64,000 nucleotides of DNA from Symsagittifera roscoffensis (GCF_963678635.1 NC_087066.1:54640312-54704311), one strand, 5' to 3'; counted from the first letter of the stretch, positions 13,801-23,499 are shown. Translations and numbers: made by a program. Notes: a model not told the origin generated them from the sequence alone.

Positions 13801-14035
13801 TTCTTGAGCCGATAGGCGAAACTAAGTTCAAGTTACATCTTACCTCGTCGAACCAGTCTACTTGTTTATCGGTCAATACAAGTTCCTTAACCAGTCTGAC
13901 TGCAGCATACAGAACAAAGTAAATAAAAAGCTCGAAAGAAAGAACTCTCCATACGCTCCCTTTCCATCTGAAAATAATTCGCAGCAGACCGAAGAACTTG
14001 TTATTACTGACTTCGTAAGAGTATGAAACTGGCAT
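594..14035 (-). CDS. Bestrophin-family anion channel gene, seven coding exons
   Basis: Bestrophins are pentameric plasma-membrane anion channels, often gated by calcium. I assembled seven exons from 14035 down to 594 (13844-14035, 12426-12753, 6363-6580, 5909-5986, 4990-5223, 4080-4234, 594-867). All junctions are GT/AG, the phases agree at each one, and the total is 1479 nt, or 492 codons plus a stop. The hydrophobic neck residues known from vertebrate BEST1 (I76, F80, F84) fall at the same residue numbers here. Family signatures also present are IPLAFLLGF, RW...PWP, WLPCAWA, AYDSIPVPLPYTQ and YYGWFKVAEVL. The acidic calcium clasp that follows (EDDDDFE in BEST1) is degenerate (RDLDYNY), and the C-terminal tail is short and unlike other family members. 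The paralogue cannot be named. Confidence in the family is very high; the exact ends of exons 6 and 7 are slightly less sure. Confidence 0.93.
868..4079 (-). other. Bestrophin intron 6 (3.2 kb)
   Basis: Bounded by GTAAGT at the 4079 end and TTTTTCAG at the 868 end. The reading frames inside are short, lack family motifs and look random. A cytosine-rich patch (about 1540-1580) is the only compositional anomaly. No gene or mobile element recognised. Confidence 0.7.
4080..4234 (-). CDS. Bestrophin exon 6 (residues 351-402)
   Basis: It follows exon 5 in phase 0 and ends in phase 2 at ATAGT|GTAAGT. The acceptor is a tandem TTTTAGCAG, so splicing at the first or second AG would include or drop one glutamine codon. 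The encoded stretch (SRAHVEYSYDMETFLREDPH onward) sits where the post-clasp cytosolic region lies but is not clearly conserved. It is supported by open frame, splice sites and phase rather than motif. Confidence 0.75.
4235..4989 (-). other. Bestrophin intron 5 with microsatellites
   Basis: It contains an (ATC)n tract at about 4541-4565, a 49-bp (AG)n tract at 4828-4876, scattered TATCATTATCATC repeats near 4920-4965, and a tRNA-like relic. There is no coding signal. Confidence 0.7.
4457..4526 (-). pseudogene. tRNA-like relic
   Basis: Read on the minus strand it has a D-arm/A-box-like TAGTGCAGTGGTTA, then about 35 nt later a B-box-like GGTTCTAGGGTC that departs from GGTTCGANNCC at two core positions. 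The acceptor stem does not pair. It looks like a decayed tRNA or the head of a tRNA-derived SINE. Confidence 0.4.
4990..5223 (-). CDS. Bestrophin exon 5 with the calcium-clasp region (residues 273-350)
   Basis: The acceptor is GATTTAG before 5223 and the donor is GAG|GTAACC; phase 0/0. It encodes VVSIGVYTYFFLALF (third membrane helix), an extracellular loop, and LLLQFLIYYGWFKVAEVLL (fourth helix; BEST1 has FFFYVGWLKVAE). After TPYG, where the family has the acidic EDDDDFE clasp, the sequence is RDLDYNYD, so only part of the acidic cluster remains. Confidence 0.94.
5224..5908 (-). other. Bestrophin intron 4
   Basis: GT/AG bounded, 685 nt, AT-rich. No features recognised apart from the splice sites. 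Confidence 0.75.
5909..5986 (-). CDS. Bestrophin exon 4 (residues 247-272)
   Basis: A 26-codon, phase 0/0 exon between a TTTGCAG acceptor (just below a CA-repeat) and CAG|GTCAGT. It encodes the family motif LIAYDSIPVPLPYTQ, equivalent to YDWISIPLVYTQ in vertebrate bestrophins, except that the tryptophan after the aspartate is replaced by serine. Confidence 0.94.
5987..6362 (-). other. Bestrophin intron 3
   Basis: 376 nt, with a (CA)n tract at about 5990-6010 directly beside the acceptor of exon 4, where it acts as the pyrimidine tract on the minus strand. Near 6110-6280 the words ACAACTCGCA and CAAGTTGT recur in both orientations; no function assigned. Confidence 0.7.
6363..6580 (-). CDS. 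Bestrophin exon 3 (residues 174-246)
   Basis: The acceptor is TTGTTGTTAG before 6580. Its first two bases complete the glycine codon begun in exon 2, and it ends in phase 0 at CAG|GTTAAT. It carries the cytosolic helix with WLPCAWATRL, the counterpart of the W-V-P-W-V-W-F stretch of BEST1, followed by the RDAYDRGFV segment. The linker before it (SDFEMRQLYSTQELMPHE) is longer than in BEST1. Confidence 0.93.
7254..7263. repeat. MULE target-site duplication, left
   Basis: CCTTAAGTTA, identical to 9634-9643 on the other side of the element. Confidence 0.85.
7264..7365 (+). repeat. MULE left terminal inverted repeat with iterated motif
   Basis: About six tandem copies of a 14-16-nt word (GGACTAAATCCCCC, GGATAAAATCCCACC, GGATATAATCCCAC and so on). 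The reverse complement of the right end repeats the same series. Iterated words near the ends usually serve as transposase-binding sites; that is inference here. Confidence 0.85.
8055..9404 (+). CDS. MULE transposase with FLYWCH finger, one in-frame TAG
   Basis: The frame begins at the ATG at 8055. Its first ~70 codons match a FLYWCH zinc finger: an F-x-L-S-N-K-G-G strand, an aromatic Y-A-Y-Y segment, WECELRRSKKQCKA, then HEHTH. A single TAG at 8238-8240 splits this finger; the frame continues unchanged through an ATG at 8280 to a TAG at 9402-9404. In the 374-codon part from 8280, the MULE catalytic triad is visible as D105 (FIDGTF), D165 (MMDFEMA) and E294 (RTNNALEGFH), with the C-x2-H of GCFFHFSQA between the second and third. 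Either the stop makes it a pseudogene, or a finger-less enzyme starts at 8280, or TAG is read through. Family assignment is confident. Confidence 0.88.
9496..9633 (-). repeat. MULE right terminal inverted repeat
   Basis: About eight copies of the same word in inverted orientation (GGGGGATTTAGTCC, GGGGGATTTTATCC and similar). It has one or two more copies than the left arm, so the two arms differ in length. Confidence 0.85.
9634..9643. repeat. MULE target-site duplication, right
   Basis: CCTTAAGTTA, identical to 7254-7263. Confidence 0.85.
11737..11808 (-). pseudogene. tRNA-like relic with perfect B box
   Basis: On the minus strand GGTTCGATTCC (plus 11743-11753) is an exact internal B box, and TAGCGCAGATGC about 40 nt before it resembles an A box. 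The acceptor stem has several mismatches and the anticodon stem does not pair, so a working tRNA is unlikely. It sits in bestrophin intron 2. Confidence 0.5.
12426..12753 (-). CDS. Bestrophin exon 2 (residues 65-173)
   Basis: The acceptor is ATTTTAG before 12753 and the donor is GTGAGT after 12426, ending in phase 1. It encodes the pore neck and second membrane segment: I76, P77, F80, G83 and F84, then R92-W93 and P101-W102-P103, all at BEST1-equivalent positions. The second tryptophan of the usual RWW is replaced by asparagine (N94). The segment after residue 150, which reads toward RKLTFVDM, is less conserved. Confidence 0.93.
12754..13843 (-). other. Bestrophin intron 1
   Basis: 1.09 kb, AT-rich, with short direct repeats (ATACCATA words near 13500-13550, AACTAAGCCGATAAAA near 13240-13300). 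No gene recognised. Confidence 0.7.
13844..14035 (-). CDS. Bestrophin exon 1 (residues 1-64)
   Basis: It starts at the ATG at 14035-14033 and encodes residues 1-64, ending in phase 0 at a CGACGAG|GTAAG donor. W24 and G26 match the bestrophin N-terminal pattern, and residues 34-53 form the first membrane helix. The length to the junction matches BEST1 residue numbering. About 25 nt upstream of the ATG a TTTTCAG sequence (near 14062) could be a splice acceptor, so the 5' UTR may be split or trans-spliced. Confidence 0.92.
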
Positions 14036-15364
14036 TTTTGTAGTTAGCTCATCACATATCTGAAAATCATCTCAAATTCAAACGCTTAAAACAATGAAAA
14101 TTCAGATTCAGAAATTAAAATTTGCTGAAGGTACGAAAAATCAATAACGAAACAGGAAACACTACAGAGAACAGTTGCATTGAAACTACTCTTCATGGCA
14201 CTTCAGAAACAGACTTCAAGTCCTCACAGGGGCGGATTATAACTTGAACAAATGATGGAAGCTTTGGTTAAAAAAAAATCGTACACAGGCTGTACAAAAG
14301 TGACGATTACTTCTGGAAGCGATCAGATCAGCACTGCTGTACAATATTTTCTCTCAAAAAATGAATTTGATGACTATGCAAACCTCAAACACAATCTAAC
14401 TCGGCTTTATTGGAACTTTGCAGAAATGTGATACAATGAACTTGTGCCATGTACATGGCGAATCCTGTGCCTCTGCAAACAATGCAACCCAACAGGAAAC
14501 TCATCTCAATTGATCAGTGAGGGTTCATTCCCGTGGCCAATCCCAGAAGTCTGTTCTACTAATACTGCTGGCAGGGACGGCAGTTTCCTGTGGCGCGTTT
14601 TTTAAACATTTTCTGATTTAGGTTGAAATCTACATCCGCGTTTTTTGGGGAAAAGGAAGTTCATCCACAATTTCTGGAAACAACAAAAAACTCCTACTAA
14701 GTCTGAAAGTTTGTATTCACCTTTGCTATAGTTGAGCGATTCTTCTTTCACCAAAACTGAAATGGTGCACTTTGTTTTACAAAAATTGCGGCCAAACTTT
14801 TCACCCAAAAATGGGTGATTTTCGCTTTTTATAGATAATCATGAATTACGCTGGAACTACCGCAGAAAAATTGATGAGAATATTACATCAAAAGAAGCCT
14901 CTTACACAGCTTAAAAAATATCAGAAAATGTGACATTCGACCAGAAGGTACGAAAATGCAGTTTCGCATTCGAATTTTTATCGAACAGAAAAATAACATT
15001 TAACCTGGAAGATTGATGGTTTTAACAGATTAGCGACGTTATTTGAACGATTAGACAGATCGGGAAGGGTTTTAATTGACATGCTAATTTTTCAAATTTC
15101 GATTTGGACGAGAACGACACTTAACTTTTTATTATTTCGCACACACTGAAACGGCGAAACAGAACAATAGTTGCAGTGAAATCAACTACGAGAAATTAAC
15201 AACAGATTAAAGTTGTGACTGGAAATTGTCAGAAACCGCTCTGAGTTATAAAGATTGTGCAGCTACAATCGTTACCGAGCAATTCACAAGAACAAGGAAG
15301 GGTGTTGGGACGGCGTGTCCAGCCTTCTGTAAAGAAATAATAGTGCTATTTCCCAGGATTCCAG
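14036..15364. other. Upstream flank of the bestrophin gene
   Basis: No coding signal above chance. The bestrophin promoter should lie here but I see no decisive element. A TTTTCAG at about 14062 (minus strand) is the only splice-like signal. Confidence 0.5.
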
Positions 15365-17720
15365 AATCCGGAGGGGTCTCGGGCCCAAGACTCAAACTTA
15401 TTAATTTTTAGATTCCTGGTCATGCCCTGAATTGAATTAAATTAACATCCCGATTCATTTTCAGATAATGAGAAGCTAGGAGTGAGGGAAAGGGTTGATC
15501 CATCTTCGATGGAGATGATGACTTTTATCTACTGAACAAAAGCAGTAACAAAATACGAAATCGTAGTAGCCCTGTTTTTACTGGGGATACTGAGACCCAG
15601 CCATGAGCTCACTATTTTTTTTATATAAATAAGTTAATTTGAGCGTTCTGGTCGAAGCCGGAAAACAGTAACGCTTTTGTCCACCCGATGTTAGAAAAAC
15701 CACCAAAAGAAATGGCTTTGGCAGAGACGGTGAAAAGCATGTAGAGCTTTGTTTAGAAGCTGGCCAGTCGTTTCATAGCTTAGATTTATTTTCCGTCGAT
15801 ATGTACTTCCGGGCGAATGTTGCATAGATGTTTTTATGGCGCTCCTGGGTGTTATTTTCTTTAACATGATGACCGGCAGAACCGTTAACGAACACTCCGC
15901 GCCGAGCGGATGCTCATAATAACGCCCTTAATAAGGCCCTAACCGTCGGGGCGGAAGGGTAGTTTGGAATGGGGAAACGCACCACGGGATTCCCGTGAAT
16001 AGCTTTTTAACCTAGTTAAGACCGAAAATTCACGGAACAGGAAGGCTGGAGGGATTCGCGGTCTCGTCCTTTCCTGAAAAGTGCGTGACCAAAAACGCTT
16101 AAAGATATACAAGAAATCAAACAAACAGTAGTATAGTACCCAAGAAAAAACAAAAAACAAATAAATAACCGAAAAAAAAACAAAGAAACAGTAAAAAAGA
16201 ATAAAATCAGTAAAAATCATCACCCCAGACGAGATGTGATCCGACCCTCTCGTTTGTTGTTGTAAGATATATTGTTGTTATAGGCATTTATATCAGTCAG
16301 GATCTGTACGATCAAATTTTGTGTTGCTTGTACTGTAGGGTTATTTTAGTATTTAAGCACGTTAATGCTAATTTGCACTCAATCCGAAAGGGTCTCGAGA
16401 TTAGAGAAGAAGACTGATCCGGCAAGCAGTTCAAGGAGCAACAAGAAGGGGCTCAAGGACAACAACGATCGACTATGGGGTATCGTTTAGAGTTCTGTAT
16501 CCCTTTGGGTACAAAAAGTAAGATATTACTCTGTGGGGGGCTCGACAGTGACTGCACTGTAGTGACCCTTCACCGAACTGCGAATTTCGAGTTAAGCACC
16601 CTAATTCGGATTTTAAACAAACCCGGAGGGGTATAGTATTACTAGTATTATTATTTATACAGTCTATATTATTACTCCAATAACGTTTTTCAGTGAAAAA
16701 CACAGTAAGCGGACCGGTTTTTAGGGTCAAAAAAGCGATATCGATTTTTTTTGAAACGGAAAAAAGCACTAAATTAGTGAGTTACATTGTAACTGTACTA
16801 GTATAATAGGTAGAACCGGCGAAGTTTAGTTCGGAAAAGGTTGGAACTAATTGGCTACCAAAAACCGAATTTTCTTGATTTTTGAAGAAACGAAACGAAC
16901 GCTACAAAATAAGATTATTTTTTGAAATTTTTGAGTTAGGACAGTAAAAATTGTTGTCCAGACAATGTTCACTAGTGAATCGACAAGTTTTAAAACCCGT
17001 TTGCCGATAACCTTCCGGGTTACAGAGAAATCGAACTTAACGTGTTTATTTTGTGGATTCATCAATCCGGAGGGGTCCAAATAGCATTGTTTTTGACAAT
17101 TTTTTTTTAGCTAGAACGTTTAAGATCATGTTTTTTGATTTGAACAAGAAAAGTATAGGCCTTCTGAGCTCGGATAAATAGTTTTCAGGTCGAAAAGAAC
17201 AGAATTGTGAAAAAAGTTATGCGGAACCTATAAGAGATAAAATTTTTTGACTTAAGAAAGAAGACGTTTTGGTTAAAAACTTTGAAACTACTCACAGATC
17301 CAGTTGATCTTGGTAACATTAGATCAAAAATTAGGTGAGCTTATTCATAGAAGTATCAAGTTTTCAAAAAAATTAGTGTAAAAATTTTTTAAGATTGTTT
17401 TTAGCAAATTCACTAATTCGGGGAAGGTAGACCCTTCACAATTTATAAAAAAAATTTTGGAAAGCCCATACACCCCATCCAAAGGGTAGTAACGGTAGAA
17501 TAAGGCAATTTTACGCTGTTCTAAATAAAAAGGGAAGGCTAAGGGAACCAGAAAACCATAGTCGAGTCGAAACTAAGCTAGTGATAAGACAGTTCTCAGT
17601 TAGGGTGAATTGTCAAATAAGAGGCTTAACTTCAATCCGGAAGGGTCTTGGGAAAGAGAATACACCCTTCCTAATTAGTTCTAACAGCATAATAGCATCG
17701 AAGAACGTATCCGGAAGGGT
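15365..17720 (+). repeat. Dispersed single copies of an AATCCGGAGGGGTC motif
   Basis: Near-identical words occur singly at about 15365, 16381, 16619, 17063, 17634 and 17709 before the tandem array at 17760. The surrounding 2.4 kb is AT-rich with no gene. A perfect 7-bp inverted repeat with a 1-nt loop (CACGGGA/TCCCGTG) lies at 15983-15997. The motif is not one I recognise. Confidence 0.6.
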
Positions 17721-17759
17721 ATCGGGTGAAAATTTTGAAAATCTCTGAAAAGCTATTTT

Positions 17760-18122
17760 TATAAACCCGGAGGGGTCCCAATCCGGAAGGGTCCCAAGTT
17801 TGCCAATCCGGAGGGGTCTTGTTTTTCCCAATCCGTAATGGTCTCTATTTTGCCAATCCAGAGGAGTCTTATTTTGCCAATCCGGAAGGGTCCTATTTTT
17901 GCCAACCCGGAAGGGTCTTATTTTTGCCAATCCGGAGGGGTCCTATTCTTCCCAATCCGGAAGGGTCCAAATTTTGCCAATTCGGAGGGTCTTATTTTTA
18001 CCAATCCGGAGGGGTCTTGTTTTTGCCAATCCGGAGGGGGTACTATTTTTGCCAATCCGGAGGGGTCTTGTTTCTGCCAATCCGGAGGGGTACTATTTTT
18101 GCCAATCCGGAGGGGTACTAAT
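17760..18122 (+). repeat. Minisatellite, ~25-26-bp unit, about 14 copies
   Basis: Tandem units of the form CCAATCCGGAGGGGTC followed by a T-rich spacer such as TTGTTTTTG. Units vary at one or two positions (GGAGGGG or GGAAGGG; TCTTG, TACTA or TCCTA). The short open frames across it are products of the repeat. Confidence 0.93.
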
Positions 18123-19023
18123 TGTCAGGACTTAAGTAGACAAAAGAAAAGAAAATAGTAAAAAGTATTAGTTTTTTAAGAGACAGGCTAGTAGCCAGTG
18201 TCTGCACTGTTAACTTGCCTTTTATAAAAAACCAGACCAAAACAAAACAGGTCTAACCTCGGATATTCGCGACACTAAGTTTAAATTGAACAATAGTTTG
18301 TCACTGACTTGTGTGGATTGAAATGCAAACCGTTTTTGGGAAAAGTGATTGCCCTGAGGATTTTAGTAGGTCCAGCTTGGGCAGTCCAAAGGCAGATAGG
18401 TAACACAGGACTCGGTGGGTGCCATAGACGCCCACTTGAGAAAATTACAGCCTTCAAGTTTTGTCTGTTTGGTGTAGCACCAAGCAGGGAAAACTTTTTC
18501 TTTAGAAACAAGTTCGACTATTACATTGCGACTGGCTAAAGTACAAACACATACGTTTTTTATTGAAAATATTGTGATTTTTCTTCATTTTGATTTTAAA
18601 TCAATAAATTCTGTCCTTGATGGGCAGTGAGAACACAATCTTTTACTTAAATTGATATCATAATACTGTGCTAGGTTCACATCTTACAACTATTAATCCA
18701 TTTTTGTGAATAAGTTGTATACACCCTGTGTTGTGATAACATACAAAGATTCGCGGTCATTTTTTAAGTGAAACTTTTGGAATTTATTGTGTTGTGTTAT
18801 TGTTATCAGTAGCCAGACTAAAAGGACACTAGCAATCAAATTGAATGTATAGGCAGTAAGAAGTGATAAATTGAAAATGATTCTAAGCAAGTCAAGGATA
18901 CCTAAACTAAATGATAGCTCCAGGAAATTCATACCAGAGAAACAGAGAAAAGCAATGAACGACCCTTTTGTGGAGAGGATCACATGAACCCGAACCGACA
19001 AAGGGAAGAAAGTTTTAGGCAGA
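18123..19023. other. Gap between minisatellite and Gag-like gene
   Basis: No gene or repeat recognised. It may be the leader or promoter region of the Gag-like unit that starts at 19024. Confidence 0.4.
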
Positions 19024-20291
19024 ATGGTTGAAACCAGGAGTCAAAAGTCCTCAGAAGGACAAAAGGCAATGTTAGAAGTAGAGGTCCATCCGGACCAGGC
19101 CATGGATAAGAACCAGGAGAGACATGGACCGAATGGCAGAGGAAACAGAAAATTGGCGAGTGAATCTACTCCGGTAGAACAAGGCCAAGATTTTGCTCCT
19201 TCCACCGGGACACTGGACCGAGAAGAGATGTCGGAGCTGTCCGACGTCTCTACCGAAATTGTGGCAACTACAAGATCACCCACAGACAACACCATGATGG
19301 TTGGCGTGACGGAGAAATCGGCAATGTCCTCATCGTTTTCAGAAAAAGTGAAGAAAACTTTCAGAAACTTCATTCCATTTACCATGGGAACGGGCACAGG
19401 CGATGAAGCAGAAACCCAGGAAGAGGAAGAAGACGATGACGAGCAAGATGACTTTGGATCTCAAGTCAGCGTCAATAGTTCGACTCAGGAGAAAGACGCA
19501 TACACTGATGGAGGGACTGGCACTATGGAACAATTTGGTGCAGTGAGGACAATAAGCAAGACCACAAACGGATCAGGCCAGTCAGGAGACTTTGTCAACA
19601 TGACGAACTCGGAAATGCGAAGTGGGGAGAATAGAAACACAGAGCTACGCAACGCACCGGCGGATCCAGAGGTTGATAATGAAAAGACGTCGAGGCAGAG
19701 AATCAAAGCCCGAATCTTGACCAGCACCAAGCTACCTGGGATCGACAAGGTGACACCGCCACTTGTGACGCCATTAGTGGAAAACGGAGCATCAATTGAA
19801 GAAGCCTTGACCAACATATTGGGCAGCATAGGAGAACAAAATGAACATATGTCCTTAAAAATGAGTGAACTAGAAAAGGCAGTCCACGTCTAGAGAGAAA
19901 ATCTGCGAGAAGGGATCGACCGCAACAGAAAAGAAGATAGTAGAAGCAAAAACGCTTGGGGGAGAGAACGGATGAACACCTGGCGAAGAACTTGTCGCGA
20001 ATGACGAGGGAAGATGAGCAAAGAGACTTACGATTGAGAGACGACATGGAGAAGTTGAGAATTCAACAAGAGCACACTCTTGGGACTCTTGACACGAAGA
20101 TAGATGCGATGATGGAGAGGCGAACTCAGGCCATCATGGATAGGTTGGACGGGCTACAAAGCAGTAGGAGTGGATCAAAAAATGGGGAATCGAACTCGGG
20201 AGAACCCAACAGGGAGCCCAGGGTGAACTTCAATGAAAAACAGAATAGGAGAAGGAAATATGGAATGACTATGAAGAGACACAAAACTTGA
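19024..20291 (+). pseudogene. Decayed Gag-like gene of an LTR-type retroelement
   Basis: From the ATG at 19024 a 289-codon frame starts VETRSQKSS, an opening common in Ty3/gypsy Gag proteins. It continues as a polar, acidic protein (EEEEDDDEQDD around residue 140) and ends in a coiled-coil-like stretch (LKMSELEKAV) at a TAG at 19891-19893. The same frame stays open for ~33 codons past the stop. A second frame from about 19956 to 20291 continues the charged coiled-coil style (REDEQRDLRLRDDMEKL), so one stop and one frameshift separate two parts of one former protein. No zinc knuckle, protease or polymerase follows. The Gag identity is inferred from the N-terminus and composition only; a host coiled-coil gene is possible. 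Confidence 0.5.
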
Positions 20292-20326
20292 AGTGATATA
20301 GTGTGAAAGACTGCCCTTATCATGCC

Positions 20327-20332
20327 AATAAA
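20327..20332 (+). terminator. Candidate poly(A) signal after the Gag-like gene
   Basis: AATAAA 36 nt past the end of the second frame. Confidence 0.4.
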
Positions 20333-21275
20333 GATATAATTTCAAAAAGAATTAATGAATTTAAATCTCATTTCGGTTGATACTGAGATTAATCCTGATT
20401 GGCTTGTATAATATGAAATAACTGAAGTAACTGTATGCTGATTACGTGTTTTCAATTTGAAATAAAAATTCTGACTACTTTCCTAATTTTTGTCCGTTTA
20501 ACGCATAAGACCCAAATTCTCCATATAGCAGTCTTGTTCATCTTTGCTCTTGACAATTGCGAGCGATCTAACCGAAAGCTTTTCCTGACGATCTTTTCAG
20601 TACAGATGATTTGTTATTTTTATATAGATCAAAGGCATTAGCAGTATTTCGACGTGATTGCCTTCTGAACTATGTAGCATGGAACCTATCTATGGTCAGT
20701 TTGGCTTGAAACTGTTGGCGGCTACACATGAACAGAGATTTTTATCATTCGGAACAGAATTTGGCACATTACATCAAAGCCGATAACAATTTAAAATCAG
20801 TCACTAATCCTTGAAACACAGGTCAAGATTTGCAGAAGTTACAAGAGCCACAGAAGAAGTTCACCAGGTTTTCTATTGGTCATTTCGATCGAATAAAGGT
20901 TCTTTTTTGTTAATCGACCAATATCTTGACAGGAAACATTTTAAATAGCCTTTCTACATCGTCATGAAAAGTTTTGGCACGTTATCTTTTGCTTGGTTGC
21001 ATGGATTCCTAAATTTGCATCTAATCGAACTCTTCATATTCACGTATTTATCATATTGAGCCCTGTTACGGTTTTGAAACCTTTCTAAAAATCGAACTAA
21101 GTCGATTTTATCTCATTTCATCCTTCTTTTTTGTTCTTTCAAAAATTAGTTTTGTCAGTTAGTCTCTTATTTTGGCTAGCGGGACTGAACTCATACGATC
21201 GACCAAATCGTGGCTAATCGAAATATGGGTTTTTTTATCTATTGCTAAGACTTTCCTATTCGTATTCAATAGATA
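20333..21275. other. Non-coding interval
   Basis: AT-rich; nothing recognised beyond short chance frames. Confidence 0.5.
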
Positions 21276-22640
21276 AACAAGACTGCTCGTATCAGGGCGA
21301 AGCCCTGAATGTTCCGACTGCCTTTTAAGGTCTATATGGAGCAGTAATAACGTGAAAAAAAAACAAATATAAAGAAACACAATTTAAATAACTTTTTTAA
21401 ACAAAATTGAGATATTGAGATTTTTTTATCAATCAAAAAATTAGATTTCGTTCCTTGTGACGCAAATCAATTATGACAAATAGGAGGTTTCTTCAACCAA
21501 TTCGGAACAATTTTTAAAACGGTTTTAATTTACGCTCACTCGTTAATAGCGCAAAATAGATCGCGCGTTAATTGTCCCAAATTGGCCAAATTGGCATTCT
21601 TTACCCGGGTCGAGGTCCCAGACTCATGTCCAGATTGTCGCGACAAAATTTTGGCATGTCCAGACTTTCCAGACCAAATTAGGCATGTCCAGACTTTGGT
21701 GACCAAAACATAGCATTTCCAGACTTTTGCGACCATGATGATCCATCGCGACTATCGCGACCGAAGCGGAGGTGGCGCGACCAAAACATCGCGACTCATA
21801 TTTGGTATGTCCAGACTCTCGCGACCAAGAGTTACCATTTCCAGACTTTCGCAACCGAAAAATTAAGGCGCGACTTTCGCGACCGAGGCGGATATGGCGC
21901 GACCCTGCGGCTCAGGAAATGGCGTGACCGGCGCGACCAAACCTAGCTATTTCCAGACTTTCCAGAACAAGATGGAGACGGCGCGACTTTCCAGACCAAC
22001 ATGGAGACGGCGCGACTTTAAAAAAGTTTTTCAGGGCTTTCTCGACCGAGGTGGAGACGGCGCGACTTTCGCGACCATGGTGGATACGGCGCGACTCAGG
22101 AAATGGCGCGACTCCAAAGGCAACGGCGCGAACGGCTTGGCCAGCGCGACCAAAATGTGCACTTTCAAGACTTTCGCGACCGAGGTGGACACAGCACGTC
22201 TTTGCAGACCGAAGCGGAGATGGCGCGACTTTTCAGACCAAGGCGGAGACGGCGCGACTTTCCAGACCAATGCGGAGATGGCGCGACTTTCCAGACCGAG
22301 GTGGAGACGGCGCGACCAATATTATTTTCCTCGCGACTGAGGTGGATACGGCGCGATTTTCTAGACCGAGGTGGAGACAGCGCGAGTTTTCAGACCAAGG
22401 CGGAGAGGGCGCTACTTTCCAGACAAAAAATCGCAATAGCTTCACAAAAAATTATCACAGGTAGCATATCTTATCAAATTTAAACTCATGACAACAATAC
22501 CTTTTAAATGATATAAAAAATTCTGTCAAAATGGCTATTTAAAAAGTAGAAATTTGTATGAAGAAAAAAAACACACTCCTAGCACAAATATTTCGTTACT
22601 TTCGTTAGGAAAGTCGGAACAATAATCTTTGATCCATTAT
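21276..22640 (+). repeat. Dispersed repeat, copy 1, interrupted by a minisatellite
   Basis: The left part (21276-21602) and right part (about 22430-22640) align in order with 42626-43150. Shared landmarks are TATCAGGGCGAAGCC, GAATGTTCCGACTGCC, GATCGCGCGTTAA, and the TCAAAATGGCTA and GCACAAATATTT words. About 0.83 kb of GC-rich tandem repeat sits between the two parts only in this copy. The repeat has no coding capacity I can see. Confidence 0.8.
21603..22429 (+). repeat. GC-rich minisatellite, ~29-bp unit
   Basis: Units resemble GGCGCGACTTTCCAGACC followed by AAGGCGGAGAC. Early units (21610-21860) are degenerate and A/T-richer; later ones are more regular. About 28 copies. Long open frames on both strands follow from the stop-poor GC-rich unit and are not genes. 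Confidence 0.92.
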
Positions 22641-23378
22641 CTATTTTATTTCTAGTATATAAATTTATAGGCACAAATAAAATCATCAAATTAAAACTAT
22701 GGTTGACAAAACATGAAAAACAGGTCTTTTATGAGGTTGGATTTTTTTCTTCAGCTAAAGTCTTTTATTCACCGATGAGATTTATTGATGTCGGTCCAAT
22801 AAGTCCACATTAGCCAGAGGGTTGGGAGGAGCTGAGAATTAATGATTTAGAAAGCTCGTATAAGAGAAACAGAGTGCTGAGCAAGTTTTGACTATTGCTT
22901 TTAGCTTAGAAGACGAGCGAAAAAATTGACGAGCGAATGAATTGGTACTTTTTCACTTCTCTTTTATAGTCTGATATTTGATATTAACCACATTCCAAAA
23001 GTTGGTTAATTGGCATAATCTTGTTTTGTCATGCTTGCTTTTTGCTTTTGTGGAGTTATTTTACTTAAGTGACCATATTCGGTTTGCTTTCATTTTCGCA
23101 GTCAGCATTTATGGTAATATAATCTGAATGATTGTTTGTTGACGTAATTTGTCTGCATTTATGCTGATATTATCCAAAAGTTGAAAATTAAAAAAGAGTT
23201 GCTGAGGCAGATTATACGGTTGATCCTGAAAATATATTTAGATCCGTTACAAAGTATATTTGTTTTTGATAACGGTGTCAGTCTTACGTTTTGTTTTAGA
23301 GACTGAACAGTGCCCTGCTGAGTTCAAACTCTCCTGCCAGTCTTAAAGGGGAAAACAAGGGGAGACATCTGAGACTTA
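22641..23378 (+). other. Upstream region of the plus-strand gene
   Basis: No gene. TTTGTTTTAG at about 23290-23299 could be the acceptor of a 5' UTR exon leading to the ATG at 23379, which has an in-frame TGA nine bases before it. Confidence 0.4.
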
Positions 23379-23499
23379 ATGGGAAACTTCCCACTTATAT
23401 TTCTGTCAACTCACTACGCAAACCCCAATCACCCCCACTACCACCATCCACGTCAACATCATCAGGAGCCACTGACGTCGGGGATCTCCAACGTCCAAA
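23379..23499 (+). CDS. Low-complexity gene, exon 1
   Basis: From ATG 23379 it reads MGNFPLIFLSTHYANPNH and so on. Without splicing, the same frame meets a TGA at 23511-23513 and then stays open for over 500 nt. A 54-nt intron (23500-23553, GTAGTG...GATTGCAG) would remove the stop, keep frame and join VQ to SNIPRAN. Such an intron is shorter than any other in this window, so recoding or a mutation are alternatives. Confidence 0.45.

Noticed and set aside
17819-18158. Three overlapping NPEGS/LPIRRG repeat frames
   Set aside because: The ~25-nt unit is not a multiple of three, so all frames share the same words; they come from the minisatellite.
21894-22483. Long frames rich in D, R and W across the GC-rich minisatellite
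   Set aside because: They exist in several frames and on both strands because the unit lacks stop codons; no conserved domain.
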